DNA of 15,631 nucleotides from JBHHZI01 sp046757965 (GCA_046757965.1 JBHHZI010000074.1:1-15631), one strand, 5' to 3'. Shown: positions 5,872 to 13,961, counted from the first letter of the stretch. Program-made: numbers and translations. Notes: a model not told the origin generated them from the sequence alone.

Positions 5872-8800
5872 ATGCTGTCCGGACGTCTCCCGCTTCGCCC
5901 CCTCATGCCGGCCCTTGGCCTGGTCCTCCTTGCCGGCCTGTCGTGGGCCACTCCCACGGCCGCCGTGACCCGGGTGCCCGCATTCCGGGATGACTCCGGC
6001 CGACACGGCACCGGGGGGACTCGCGGCACGGACGGCGACGCGACGCCAGACGGCGAGTCCGGGGAACGACAGAAGAAGGAAGACGACAAGAAGGAGGGTC
6101 TGCCCCTGAAGCCGACCCGGAGCATCGAGTTCGCCACCACGGAGGCGACCTGGCTGTCGCTCGACGTCGCGCCGGATGGCTCGATGCTGGTGCTGGAGAT
6201 CCTCGGCGACCTCTACACGCTCCCCATCGACGGCGGCGACGCCGTGCCCCTGACCTCGGGCATGGCGTTCGACAGTCAGCCCCGATACTCGCCGGACGGG
6301 AAACGGATCGCCTTCATCAGCGATCGCGACGGGGCCGAGAACCTGTGGATCATGCACGCGGACGGCACGGGACCGAAGAAGCTCTCCAGGGACGAGGGCG
6401 CGGAGTTCGCCTCTCCCGCCTGGACGCCGGACGGCTCGTACGTGGCCGTCTCGCGCAATGCGCAGGGACTGGGCACGTTCGAGATCTGGATGTATCACGT
6501 CGAGGGTGGGAGCGGCGTGCGGATCACGACGTCAGCGGACTCTCCCAAGACACCACGCAACCGGCGGGTCAACACGCTCGGACCGGAGTTCTCGCCCGAC
6601 GGACACTTTCTCTACTACGCCCGCAAGATGGGCGGATTTCAGTACAACGCCACCTTTCCCATGTGGCAGATCGCCAGGCGCGATCTCGTTCATGGCAACG
6701 AGGACATCCTCACGCAGGCGGTGGGGAGCGCCATCCGCCCGGTCCTCTCGCCGGACGGGTCGCGTCTGGTCTACGGCACCCGGCGAGACGCGGAAACCGG
6801 CCTGAGGCTGCGGGACATGGAAAGCGGCGAGGACCGGTGGCTCACCTGGCCCGTCCAGCGCGACGATCAGGAATCGCGCTTCACGCGCGATCTGCTGCCC
6901 GGATACGCATTCACGCCGGATGGCAAGGATCTGATCCTGTCCTACGGGGGCGGGATCCACCGGATGGATGTCACGACCGGAGAGAGCCGGCCGATCCCGT
7001 TCAAGGCGGACATCCATCAGGATCTGGGTCCGCGCCTGCACTTCCCGGCCCGGGTGGATACCGGGCCGGTCCGCGCCCGTCTCATCCAGAAACCGGTCGC
7101 TTCCCCGGACGGCGCGCGTGTGGCGTTCTCCACGCTGGCGCGCATCTACGTCGCCGATCTTGCCGAGGCGCAGCCCCGTCCGGTCAGCGCCGACGAACAG
7201 AAGGCGTTCGAGCCGGCGTGGTCCCCTGACGGACGCTGGCTGGCCTACGTCACCTGGTCCGCGGGCGAAGGACACATCTGGAAGATCCGCGCCAGCGGGC
7301 GCGGTCGTCCAGAGCGCCTGACCCGCGTTCCGGCGTTCTACTCCGACCCGGTCTTCACACCCGATGGGAGCGAGATCGTCGCGCTTCGCGGCATGGCCCA
7401 CGAGCGGGTGGCGGAGCCGGTCGACCGCCGGCAGTTGCCCGGCATGGACCTGGTCGCGATCCCGGCGGCAGGCGGAGATGCCCGGCTCATCATTCCGGCC
7501 CGGGGGCGGGGGCGCCCGCATTTCGGCCCCGAGCCGGACCGGGTCTACCTGTACTCCGATGCCGGGCTGGTGTCGGTGCGCCTGGACGGATCGGATCGAC
7601 TGGAACACCTGAAGGTCGTCGGTTCGCCGCGCCTCGGAGCCCCTGAACCACAACCGGCGGACGATATTCGCATCAGTCCCGCTGGTGACTGGGCACTGGC
7701 TCACACATCGAATCAACTCTACCTCGTGGCCTTGCCCCCGGTCGCGCACGACGTGCCGACCGTCAACGTCAACAGCCCCAGCCTGCCGGCGGCCCGTCTC
7801 ACTGCCGTGGGAGCCGACGACTTCGGCTGGGCCGACGGTGGCAGCACGATCACGTGGTCCATCGGCTCGACGTTTTACCGGCGTCCGCGCAGCTCGGTGA
7901 CCTTCGAGTCTCGCAAGGAATCCGGAGACGATGACAAGGAAACACCCGGGGAAGGTGCCGCGAGGTCCCTCTTCGCGCCGGGTGCTGCCGGCGATGACGG
8001 GACGAAGTCGCCGGCCGACGATGCCGAGGATACCCCGGAAGAGACCACGCCGTTCCCCGAGGAGGACCCGGCGGTGGAGTCGTTCTCGATGGCGCTGGAA
8101 TTTCCCCGCAGCGTTCCCGAGGCGGACATTGTCCTGCGGGGCGGCAGGGTCATCACCATGCGCGGCGACGAGGTTCTCGACAACGCGGACGTCGTGATCC
8201 ACAACAATCGCGTCGTGGCCGTCGGGCGGCAATCGAACGTGACCGTACCCGACGGGGCCCGGATCGTCGACGTCCGGGGCATGACGCTCGTGCCCGGCTT
8301 CATCGACACCCACGCTCACTGGACCGAGATACGCCGAGGCATCCTGGACCTGCAGAACTGGAGTTTCCTGGCCAATCTGGCCTACGGCGTCACCGCCGGT
8401 CTTGACGTCCAGACCGGCACCAACGATATGTTCGCCTACCAGGACATGGTCGATACCGGTGAGATCCTGGGGCCGCGAGCGTTCTCCACGGGGCCCGGCA
8501 TTTTCTCGAACAATGCCTTCAAGTCGAAGGAGGCGGCGGCCGGCGTCATCGCCCGGTACAAGAATCACTACCGGAACCGTCACCTGAAGTCTTACGTCGT
8601 CGGCACCCGCGAGCAGCGCCAGTTCGTCGTCCAGGCCGCCCGCGATCTCGAGATGATGCCGACCACCGAGGGTGCCCTGGACATGAAGATCGACCTGACT
8701 CACGCCCTCGATGGCTTCAACGGCAACGAGCACGCGCTGCCCATCGTGCCGCTGTTTCGCGATGTCGTCGAACTCTACGCCCGCTCGGGAATCGGCTACA

Positions 8801-9372
8801 CACCCACCCTGCTGGTGGCGTACGGCGGACCGTGGGCCGAGAACTACTTCTACACCTCAACGGAGGTCCATGACGATGCGAAGCTGAATCGATTCATGCC
8901 GCACAACCTCATCGATGCCAAGACCCGGCGTCGCCCCTGGTTCCGCCGTGATGAGCAGGTCTTCCCACGACTGGCGGCCCAGGCTGCCAAGATCGTCCGC
9001 GCCGGCGGCCATGTCGGCATCGGCGGCCACGGCCAGCTCCAGGGGCTGGGGTATCACTGGGAGATGTGGGCGCTGGCCAGCGGCGGGCTCACGCCCCACC
9101 AGGTCCTGCGAGCGGCCACGCTGCACGGCGCGGATATGATCGGCTATGACGCCGATCTCGGGAGCATCGAACCCGGCAAGCTCGCCGACCTGGTCGTCCT
9201 CGCGAAGAATCCCCTGGACGACATTCACAACACCAACACGGTGCGCTACGTGGTCAAGAACGGCGAGCTGTTCGACGGGGAGACCCTCGACCGGATCTGG
9301 CCGGATCCGCGCCCGCTGCCTCCGCTCTGGTGGTGGAACGATGACCCGGCCGGCGGTGCCGGGCACCACTGA
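5872..9372 (+). CDS. Exported TolB-type beta-propeller / amidohydrolase fusion
   Basis: The 1166-residue protein starts with a signal peptide (residues 1-31: Arg-containing n-region, Leu/Ala core, 'ATPTAA' end). A Lys/Glu/Asp-rich linker follows (about 60-78). A large propeller then runs to about residue 670, with many PD40/TolB repeats such as 'SPDGKRIAFISDRDGAENLW'. A second acidic linker (about 685-740) leads to an amidohydrolase domain: 'IVLRGGRVITM', then 'GFIDTHAHW' with metal ligands H814 and H816, a candidate metal-bridge Lys in 'MKIDLTH', and 'GIGGHGQLQG' with H1053 near strand 8. The end has the usual composite beta domain, 'GSIEPGKLADLVVL'. It is probably periplasmic and hydrolyses an amide or imide bond of an unknown, perhaps peptide-like, substrate. 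ATG 5872 is chosen because AAGGAGG (5859-5865) lies at proper spacing and the signal peptide begins there; an in-frame upstream opening to 5713 lacks both. It appears monocistronic. Confidence 0.92.
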   Translation: MLSGRLPLRPLMPALGLVLLAGLSWATPTAAVTRVPAFRDDSGRHGTGGTRGTDGDATPDGESGERQKKEDDKKEGLPLKPTRSIEFATTEATWLSLDVAPDGSMLVLEILGDLYTLPIDGGDAVPLTSGMAFDSQPRYSPDGKRIAFISDRDGAENLWIMHADGTGPKKLSRDEGAEFASPAWTPDGSYVAVSRNAQGLGTFEIWMYHVEGGSGVRITTSADSPKTPRNRRVNTLGPEFSPDGHFLYYARKMGGFQYNATFPMWQIARRDLVHGNEDILTQAVGSAIRPVLSPDGSRLVYGTRRDAETGLRLRDMESGEDRWLTWPVQRDDQESRFTRDLLPGYAFTPDGKDLILSYGGGIHRMDVTTGESRPIPFKADIHQDLGPRLHFPARVDTGPVRARLIQKPVASPDGARVAFSTLARIYVADLAEAQPRPVSADEQKAFEPAWSPDGRWLAYVTWSAGEGHIWKIRASGRGRPERLTRVPAFYSDPVFTPDGSEIVALRGMAHERVAEPVDRRQLPGMDLVAIPAAGGDARLIIPARGRGRPHFGPEPDRVYLYSDAGLVSVRLDGSDRLEHLKVVGSPRLGAPEPQPADDIRISPAGDWALAHTSNQLYLVALPPVAHDVPTVNVNSPSLPAARLTAVGADDFGWADGGSTITWSIGSTFYRRPRSSVTFESRKESGDDDKETPGEGAARSLFAPGAAGDDGTKSPADDAEDTPEETTPFPEEDPAVESFSMALEFPRSVPEADIVLRGGRVITMRGDEVLDNADVVIHNNRVVAVGRQSNVTVPDGARIVDVRGMTLVPGFIDTHAHWTEIRRGILDLQNWSFLANLAYGVTAGLDVQTGTNDMFAYQDMVDTGEILGPRAFSTGPGIFSNNAFKSKEAAAGVIARYKNHYRNRHLKSYVVGTREQRQFVVQAARDLEMMPTTEGALDMKIDLTHALDGFNGNEHALPIVPLFRDVVELYARSGIGYTPTLLVAYGGPWAENYFYTSTEVHDDAKLNRFMPHNLIDAKTRRRPWFRRDEQVFPRLAAQAAKIVRAGGHVGIGGHGQLQGLGYHWEMWALASGGLTPHQVLRAATLHGADMIGYDADLGSIEPGKLADLVVLAKNPLDDIHNTNTVRYVVKNGELFDGETLDRIWPDPRPLPPLWWWNDDPAGGAGHH

Positions 9373-9373
9373 C

Positions 9374-9392
9374 CGGCAGAGGCCGGCTGCCG
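9374..9392. terminator. Possible two-way terminator hairpin between convergent genes
   Basis: CGGCAG (9374-9379) pairs perfectly with CTGCCG (9387-9392) around a 7-base loop. It sits exactly in the 24-base gap between the ends of the amidohydrolase gene and the small membrane protein gene. There is no T-run on either side, so intrinsic termination is uncertain. Confidence 0.3.
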
Positions 9393-9396
9393 CCGC

Positions 9397-9597
9397 CTAC
9401 CTCGTGCCGCGCCGGGCCCAGCGCATCGTCAGCACGGAACCGATCAGGCAGATCGCATAGACCGGCCCCAGGAAGGTGGCTCGACCGGACCGAGCCGCCA
9501 CGGCCACGGTCGCGGCGATGGCGATCAGCCAGAGGACGGCGATCACCAGCCCGGCCCTCCTCAGGCCCTGCCTCTCAGCCCTCATCAGGTCTTCCAT
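9397..9597 (-). CDS. Small two-helix membrane protein, unknown function
   Basis: The 66-residue product has a charged N terminus ('MEDLMRAERQGLRR') and two hydrophobic helices (about 15-34 and 41-57) ending in 'RWARRGTR'. This suits a hairpin inner-membrane protein with both ends in the cytoplasm. I do not recognise a family. It overlaps the upstream DUF2270 gene by 13 bases on the same strand. An alternative start, the Met at residue 5, gives a TGATG junction with the DUF2270 stop (9583-9587), so translation is probably coupled either way. The pairing with DUF2270 suggests a small partner subunit, but nothing in the sequence shows this directly. Confidence 0.7.
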   Translation of the reverse strand: MEDLMRAERQGLRRAGLVIAVLWLIAIAATVAVAARSGRATFLGPVYAICLIGSVLTMRWARRGTR

Positions 9598-10310
9598 TCA
9601 TCGATCTTCGCCTCCACGCCATGGACCTCGTCGCTGCCACCACGGTGTTTGCCCAGGGTCACCGACAGGACGATGGCCAGCGCATACAGGAACACGACAC
9701 CGATCAGGACCAGCGGTCCGTGCAGGGCACCGATGGACGCGCGGGACGCCACATCGTGGACGCTCCCGGCGGCATCCGGATGGAGATTCAGCTTGGCCAG
9801 CCACGCCACCAGGATGACGCCGTAGAGCCAGATGTAGTTGCGGCGCAGGCGCATCGCCAGCGCCTCGAGATAGGTGATCTTGAAGGTGGGATGGTCCAGA
9901 TCGTGGGCAACGAAGTCCCGCCACCGGCTGCGTGGGCTGACCAGGTTTCGCCGGATCATCGGGACGAGAAAATTCTCCTCGATCATTCGAATCCGGGATC
10001 GCCACACATCGAAGTAACGGAACCGCCGCGCCTCGAAACCGAGGAAGACCGTCACCAGCATGTTGGCCAGCAACAGCGTCACATGAGAGTGCTCGGGCTG
10101 ACTGAAGGCGAACGAGAGAAGTGCCGCGGCCGTCACCACGGCCCAGTTGGTCGTGTTGTCGAGACGATTGCGCCAGGTGTTGGCCCGGGACATCTCACCG
10201 CGATAGAAATGAATCATCATGGAGATGTACTCGCTGCGGGTGAGCGGGTACCCCTCGAAGTCCGCTCCCGGGCTCTTCGCCCCGGGGATCGATGTCTTCT
10301 CGTCGGTCAT
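9585..10310 (-). CDS. DUF2270 family integral membrane protein
   Basis: The 241-residue protein matches what I know of DUF2270. A soluble N terminus leads to 'YISMMIHFYRGEMSRANTWR' and 'RLDNTTNWAV', then two closely spaced helices (about 55-90). A conserved 'EARRFRYFDVWRSRIRMIEE' segment follows, then a loop and two more hydrophobic helices near 165-185 and 205-230. Molecular function is unknown for the family. I place the start at ATG 10310, where 'MTDEK' follows CGAGGGC on the minus strand. A longer reading from 10349 adds 13 residues without a better ribosome site. It lies 176 bases downstream of the MscS gene, with a promoter-like TTGACA box between, and overlaps the small membrane protein gene. 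The block as a whole concerns the envelope. Confidence 0.85.
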   Translation of the reverse strand: MTDEKTSIPGAKSPGADFEGYPLTRSEYISMMIHFYRGEMSRANTWRNRLDNTTNWAVVTAAALLSFAFSQPEHSHVTLLLANMLVTVFLGFEARRFRYFDVWRSRIRMIEENFLVPMIRRNLVSPRSRWRDFVAHDLDHPTFKITYLEALAMRLRRNYIWLYGVILVAWLAKLNLHPDAAGSVHDVASRASIGALHGPLVLIGVVFLYALAIVLSVTLGKHRGGSDEVHGVEAKIDEWKT

Positions 10311-10421
10311 GCCCTCGTCCGGCCCGAGGAACCATGCGACACAGGCCAAGGTCGCGAATCCGCCCGTCAGATCGAGACGATGCGAACAACCCGGACCTTG
10401 AGCTCCCGCCGGCCTTCCTGC

Positions 10422-10451
10422 ACGCTAGCGGCTGGTTCCGGACGCTGTCAA
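10422..10451 (-). promoter_or_regulatory. Sigma70-like promoter for the DUF2270 operon
   Basis: On the minus strand a perfect TTGACA (10451-10446) is followed after 18 bases by TAGCGT (10427-10422). A start near 10415 would give a leader of about 105 bases before ATG 10310. It lies in the 176-base gap after the MscS gene, so DUF2270 and the small gene can be expressed apart from MscS. Confidence 0.45.
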
Positions 10452-10486
10452 CGACCCGTCGCGCCTGCCCCTCGACCCACGCGGTG

Positions 10487-11332
10487 TCAGACCACCGGGC
10501 CCGCCCCCGGTTGATGGATGTGGACGTCCTGCTGCGGATACGGAATGGAGCAGCCGGCGGCCTCCAGTCTTTCCTTGAAAGCCCGGGTGAGATCCCACCG
10601 CACACCCCAGTAGTCCTCCTTCCGGCACCACGGACGGACGACGAGATTGACAGAGGAGTCGGCCAGTTCACCCACCGCCACGACCGGAGCCGGGTCCGCG
10701 AGGATGCGTCGATCCCCCGCCATCACGGCGGAGATCGTCTCCATGGCCGTGGCGATGCTGTCGTCATAGCCGATACCCACGGTGAGATCGATGCGCCGAG
10801 TATCGTTGGCCGAGTAGTTCTTGATGGTCTGGCCGAAGATGGTGGCGTTGGGCAGCGTGATCCGGACATTGTCCCCGGTGTTGAGAACCGTGGCGAACAG
10901 ACCGATCTCCATGACGGAACCGGCCACACCCGCCGCCTCGACGAAGTCCCCGGCACGGATCGGACGGAACAGCAGCAGCATGACGCCCGCACCGAAATTG
11001 GACAGGGTCCCCTGCAGGGCGAGGCCGACTGCCAGCCCGGCAGCTCCCATCACGGCGATGATCGACGCGGTGGGAATGCCGAACAGCCCCAGCACCGCGA
11101 CCAGCACGAAGATCATGACCAGGTAGTACGCCATGCTCGCGCAGAACGGCACGAGAGTCGTGTCCACGTGGGTGCGCTGCAGGATCTTGCGCACGGACGA
11201 CCGGGCCATTCCGCCGGCGATTCGCCCGATCACCAGGACCGCGACCGCACCCAGAATCTTCAGGCCCCAGGTGAGAACGAGATCAGTTGCCACCTTCACC
11301 AGCACATCCGCACTGAACGCCTGAGTGTCCAT
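10487..11332 (-). CDS. Small-conductance mechanosensitive channel (MscS family)
   Basis: This 281-residue protein is a standard-size MscS channel, which opens under membrane tension to release solutes after osmotic downshock. Helix TM1 spans about 18-38 and TM2 about 64-85. The pore helix TM3 has the Gly/Ala pattern 'AAGLAVGLALQGTLSNFGAG', followed by the signature 'RPIRAGDFVEAAG'. The beta domain has 'LPNATIFGQTIKNYSANDTR', as in MscS. The C-terminal alpha/beta domain ends with 'IPYPQQDVHI', a very typical finish. ATG 11332 follows GGAGGAGAG at ideal spacing, so the start is secure. It lies 108 bases after the DUF481 outer-membrane gene on the same strand. No clear promoter is seen between them, so cotranscription is likely. 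E. coli MscS itself is 286 residues. Confidence 0.96.
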   Translation of the reverse strand: MDTQAFSADVLVKVATDLVLTWGLKILGAVAVLVIGRIAGGMARSSVRKILQRTHVDTTLVPFCASMAYYLVMIFVLVAVLGLFGIPTASIIAVMGAAGLAVGLALQGTLSNFGAGVMLLLFRPIRAGDFVEAAGVAGSVMEIGLFATVLNTGDNVRITLPNATIFGQTIKNYSANDTRRIDLTVGIGYDDSIATAMETISAVMAGDRRILADPAPVVAVGELADSSVNLVVRPWCRKEDYWGVRWDLTRAFKERLEAAGCSIPYPQQDVHIHQPGAGPVV

Positions 11333-11440
11333 TCTTCTCTCCTCCAGGGGCCGGGGCCCACACCATCCGATCCGCCGGCAGGATGCGTGTTGCCGGTAAC
11401 CGCGGCACCGGACATCAACGCCGCGATCTCAGCTCCGGCG

Positions 11441-12337
11441 TCAGAAATTCACGACCAGGGACACCGAGAGCTGGGTGTCCAGCTCGTCGAGCTGGACGGG
11501 AACGGTCGACAGGCGGGTTCCTCCCGCCATATCGAACAGATCGACATCCTCGAACGACGGTTCGTTATCGAAGAGTAGCTGCACACTCACCTTCAGGGCC
11601 AGGCGTTCCGACATCGTGACCGACAGAGAGTGGGTCATGTCCGCGCGGAGATCCCGGGTTTCCTCCAGATTCTCGTCCACCACCAGCCTGTTCGTATACA
11701 CCGCAGTCGATGTCAGCCGGTCCAGGTAGGCCCAGGAAAACCGGACGCCCACGAACGTGTCGTCATTTCCCACCCGGTCGACGACGTCCTGCTGGTCGGT
11801 GTAGGACAGAGCATAGTCGGTGCGAAACTTGAAGTCCGGCGCGTCGCGCCAGAGGTTACCGACACCACCCACCGCCGTGTAGCGGTTCTCCACACCGGCG
11901 AAACGGTTCCGGTCCCAGCCCGCCCCTGCGTACCAGAAGAAGCGTTCGGTGATCTCCTGATCGGTGCGCCCCTTGACCACGTAGTTCTCCGCGGTCAGGT
12001 CACGCGTCCGGCTCGTCACCACCGTGAAGCTGTTCGGATCCCCGAAGGCCGTTCGATCGATGTTCGTGCTGGATGTCCGGATACCCGAGGCCGTCAGCTC
12101 GATGCTCGACGCTTTCCACGACCTCGAGAAGACGTTCTTGAATCCGATGGTCCGACTCTCCGCATTGCCGTCGGTCGCGACGGCGGACAGTTCCGCTCGA
12201 TCCGACCACGAGTGGCTCGCCGGCGTCTCGGATGGCGTCGCGTCGGGCGCTGCCGCGAGCACGCCCGACACGCTCCCGAGCCACAGTGCGACGACCATCG
12301 CCAGGTGGGTGATCCAGGCGCCCGGAGAACGGATCAT
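11441..12337 (-). CDS. DUF481 family outer-membrane beta-barrel protein
   Basis: The 298-residue protein starts with a signal peptide (residues 1-29: 'MIRSPGAWITHLAMVVALWL' ending near 'SGVLAAA'). The rest is made of alternating-pattern beta strands and ends in Phe ('SLVVNF'), the usual outer-membrane insertion signal. The order 'WSDRAELSAVATDGNAESRT', 'FFWYAGAGWDRNRFAG', then 'RYTAVGGVGNLW' matches DUF481, the family of the 'salt-induced outer membrane protein' YdiY. It is expected in the outer membrane; its cargo or role is unknown. ATG 12337 is chosen because the signal peptide begins there. GCAGGAG lies 17-18 bases upstream and GAGG sits closer, so the ribosome site is unusual; a longer reading from 12676 has no signal peptide. 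A strong promoter lies just upstream, and the MscS gene follows. Confidence 0.87.
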   Translation of the reverse strand: MIRSPGAWITHLAMVVALWLGSVSGVLAAAPDATPSETPASHSWSDRAELSAVATDGNAESRTIGFKNVFSRSWKASSIELTASGIRTSSTNIDRTAFGDPNSFTVVTSRTRDLTAENYVVKGRTDQEITERFFWYAGAGWDRNRFAGVENRYTAVGGVGNLWRDAPDFKFRTDYALSYTDQQDVVDRVGNDDTFVGVRFSWAYLDRLTSTAVYTNRLVVDENLEETRDLRADMTHSLSVTMSERLALKVSVQLLFDNEPSFEDVDLFDMAGGTRLSTVPVQLDELDTQLSVSLVVNF

Positions 12338-12386
12338 GCGCCTCGTGTGAATCTCCTGCAACCGGTCACCCCCCGTGAGCCCCCTC

Positions 12387-12415
12387 TTAAAACATGTCCG
12401 CCCACCGTCCGTCAA
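12387..12415 (-). promoter_or_regulatory. Strong sigma70-like promoter for the DUF481 gene
   Basis: On the minus strand TTGACG (12415-12410), an exact 17-base spacer and TTTTAA (12392-12387) form the best promoter in the window. The TTAAAA patch is conspicuously AT-rich against its surroundings. A start near 12380 leaves a leader of about 43 bases before ATG 12337. It rules out a coding start upstream of this point. Confidence 0.65.
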
Positions 12416-12470
12416 CATCGGGATTGCGGCGGCGCTCGCACGCCCGGGCGCCCGGCGTCGGTCCGCTTTC

Positions 12471-12500
12471 TTGCCGGCGGGAAAGTTCATGGTGTAGTGT
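12471..12500 (+). promoter_or_regulatory. Weak promoter candidate for the EamA-like gene
   Basis: TTGCCG (12471-12476), 18 bases and TAGTGT (12495-12500) face the EamA-like gene, in the 280-base divergent region opposite the DUF481 promoter. The match is modest. Apart from these two promoters I see nothing else in this region. Confidence 0.22.
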
Positions 12501-12617
12501 CGCGCCTCGTACGTCACGGTCGACACGCCGCCGCCCGTTGACGCGACATCTCCCCGGCTCGCGCAGTTGTCCGGCCGGGGGAGAGAAACCGGCAGCGACA
12601 GGGGAGGAGGTGGCGAC

Positions 12618-13184
12618 ATGGCCGGAACCGGTCCGAACTCGGCGGGGATGACCTGGTTGATCTTCGCTCTGATCACGGTGGTGGCCTGGGGCGTCTACGG
12701 TGTGTTCATCCACAAGGGGCAGGTGCAGATGGCCGACCCGGCGAACGGCCGCTACAAGGCGTTCCTGCTGGTCGGCATCGCCTACTTCCTGGTCGCGGTT
12801 CTCGCCCCCCTGGTGGCGCTTCTCGCCGGGGGCGCGTCGTGGCGATTCACCAGCGGCGGAGTGTTCTGGTCGTTGCTGGCCGGTATTGCCGGAGCCATCG
12901 GCGCGTTCTGCGTGCTCCTCGCCTTCGGCGCCCGCGGGTCACCAGCCGTGGTGATGTCCATCATCTTCGCCGGCGCCCCGGTGGTCAACGCGGCGGTGGC
13001 CCTGAGTTCCCATCCGCCCGCGGGCGGTCTCGGGGGCATCAGACCACAGTTCTTTCTGGGCATCCTGCTGGCCGCTCTGGGTGGTTTTCTCGTCACCGTG
13101 TACAAGCCCGCGCCCGGCCCGCCGGCGGCTCACCCACCAGCCGTGGAAGCCACGTCGACCACGCCCGGCCATGGGGCAGGCTGA
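12618..13184 (+). CDS. Half-size EamA/DMT-like integral membrane protein
   Basis: The 188-residue protein has about five membrane helices: 11-30, 47-70, 80-103, 109-127 and 137-158. The N-terminal helix reads 'FALITVVAWGVYGVFIHKGQ', and a later one contains 'FAGAPVVNAAVAL', the pattern of one EamA repeat of the drug/metabolite transporter superfamily. Full transporters have two repeats and about ten helices; this has one, so it would act as a dimer or have a non-transport role. The C-terminal tail (about 160-188) is Pro/Ala/Thr-rich and probably unstructured. The ATG follows GGGGAGGAGG (12601-12610) at 7-base spacing, so the start is secure. It is transcribed away from the DUF481 gene; the next gene on this strand starts 59 bases later behind its own promoter-like element. 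The substrate is unknown. Confidence 0.8.
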   Translation: MAGTGPNSAGMTWLIFALITVVAWGVYGVFIHKGQVQMADPANGRYKAFLLVGIAYFLVAVLAPLVALLAGGASWRFTSGGVFWSLLAGIAGAIGAFCVLLAFGARGSPAVVMSIIFAGAPVVNAAVALSSHPPAGGLGGIRPQFFLGILLAALGGFLVTVYKPAPGPPAAHPPAVEATSTTPGHGAG

Positions 13185-13221
13185 GCCCGCCCGCGGCGCC
13201 CGCCCGGTCTCGATCCCGGGC

Positions 13222-13230
13222 TGGTATACT
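13222..13230 (+). promoter_or_regulatory. Extended -10 promoter element for the AbiV-like gene
   Basis: TGG directly before TATACT (13225-13230) forms an extended -10 (TGn-TATACT), which can work without a good -35, and none is seen. Expected initiation near 13237 would be about 7 bases before ATG 13244, giving an almost leaderless mRNA, or about 49 bases before the alternative ATG 13286. Confidence 0.4.
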
Positions 13231-13243
13231 CGCGCCATCGGAC

Positions 13244-13939
13244 ATGAGAGGCGTCTCGGCGCAGAAGCGGGCAACACTCCACGGGATGAACCTCGCCCTC
13301 GAGAACGGTCGCGGCCTTCTCAAGGATGCCCGCATTCTTCTGTCTCACCGGCGGACCAACGGTGCCTTTCTCCTCTCGGTCTCGGCCCTGGAGGAAGCGG
13401 GCCGCGTGCTCTACCTGGCGCTGGTGCCGGATGTCGCGCGATGCGATCGATGGTTCGTTCCCCACCCCCTGCGCGTCACCGTCATCCTGGCGCCCGACTG
13501 GCAGATCGTGTTCTCGCTTCGACACCACAAGCTGCCCGCGTCCGGCGACACCGGGACGACCGCGTGGCGCCGCGCCGCGCGGGAACTGTCCCGGCACGTG
13601 GGACGAGGCTCCCGGCCGGGTCCGGAGTTCTCCGTGCGCGGCCTGGTCGAGCTCCGCAGGCAGTGCACCAGCAGCAGTCTCGAAGCCGGCGGCCGGGAGG
13701 CGCTCTGGCCCAACGGCCTGCCGCGCACGGCGGCATCGGCGACGGTGCGCATCACCGCCGGGTGCATCGAACGGCTGGCGCGGCTGCGGCACGCGTACCG
13801 TCGCGGCGAGCCGTCCCTGCTCTCCGAGCAACTGGCCCAGGCATTGCACTCCCGCGCCGAGCTGGGCACCCTTCTGCGCGAGATGCGCATTCCGCGCCCG
13901 CGACGCCCCCGGCTGCTCCCGGCGACGATCTCGGTCTGA
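13244..13939 (+). CDS. AbiV-type HEPN protein candidate (abortive infection family)
   Basis: The 231-residue protein begins with the pattern I associate with AbiV-family HEPN domains: 'LALENGRGLLKDARIL', then 'GAFLLSVSALEEAGRVLYLA' with the 'ALEE-x-G-(K/R)' core at 48-54, and later 'FSLRHHKLPASG' at the place of the family's basic 'HK' helix. AbiV blocks phage growth in Lactococcus by halting translation; HEPN domains are often RNases or binding modules. The second half (about 105-231) is Arg-rich and I recognise no domain there. I use ATG 13244 because the 'GMNLALENG' helix appears to start before the later Met at 13286. Neither start has a clear ribosome site. The gene stands alone, with no partner antitoxin or other defence gene nearby, and the next gene starts 23 bases later. 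It could instead be a housekeeping HEPN protein; the defence role is inferred from family only. Confidence 0.55.
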   Translation: MRGVSAQKRATLHGMNLALENGRGLLKDARILLSHRRTNGAFLLSVSALEEAGRVLYLALVPDVARCDRWFVPHPLRVTVILAPDWQIVFSLRHHKLPASGDTGTTAWRRAARELSRHVGRGSRPGPEFSVRGLVELRRQCTSSSLEAGGREALWPNGLPRTAASATVRITAGCIERLARLRHAYRRGEPSLLSEQLAQALHSRAELGTLLREMRIPRPRRPRLLPATISV

Positions 13940-13961
13940 TGGGTCGGGCGGCAGGTTCACC

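Noticed and set aside
6532..8733. A 733-codon open frame on the minus strand inside the amidohydrolase gene
   Set aside because: Its translation has no recognisable motifs, and GC-rich coding DNA routinely leaves the opposite strand open. The plus-strand reading is a clear known protein.
12338..12676. Longer N terminus for the DUF481 protein
   Set aside because: It would place the signal peptide 113 residues inside the protein and would cross its own promoter and the opposite gene's ribosome site.
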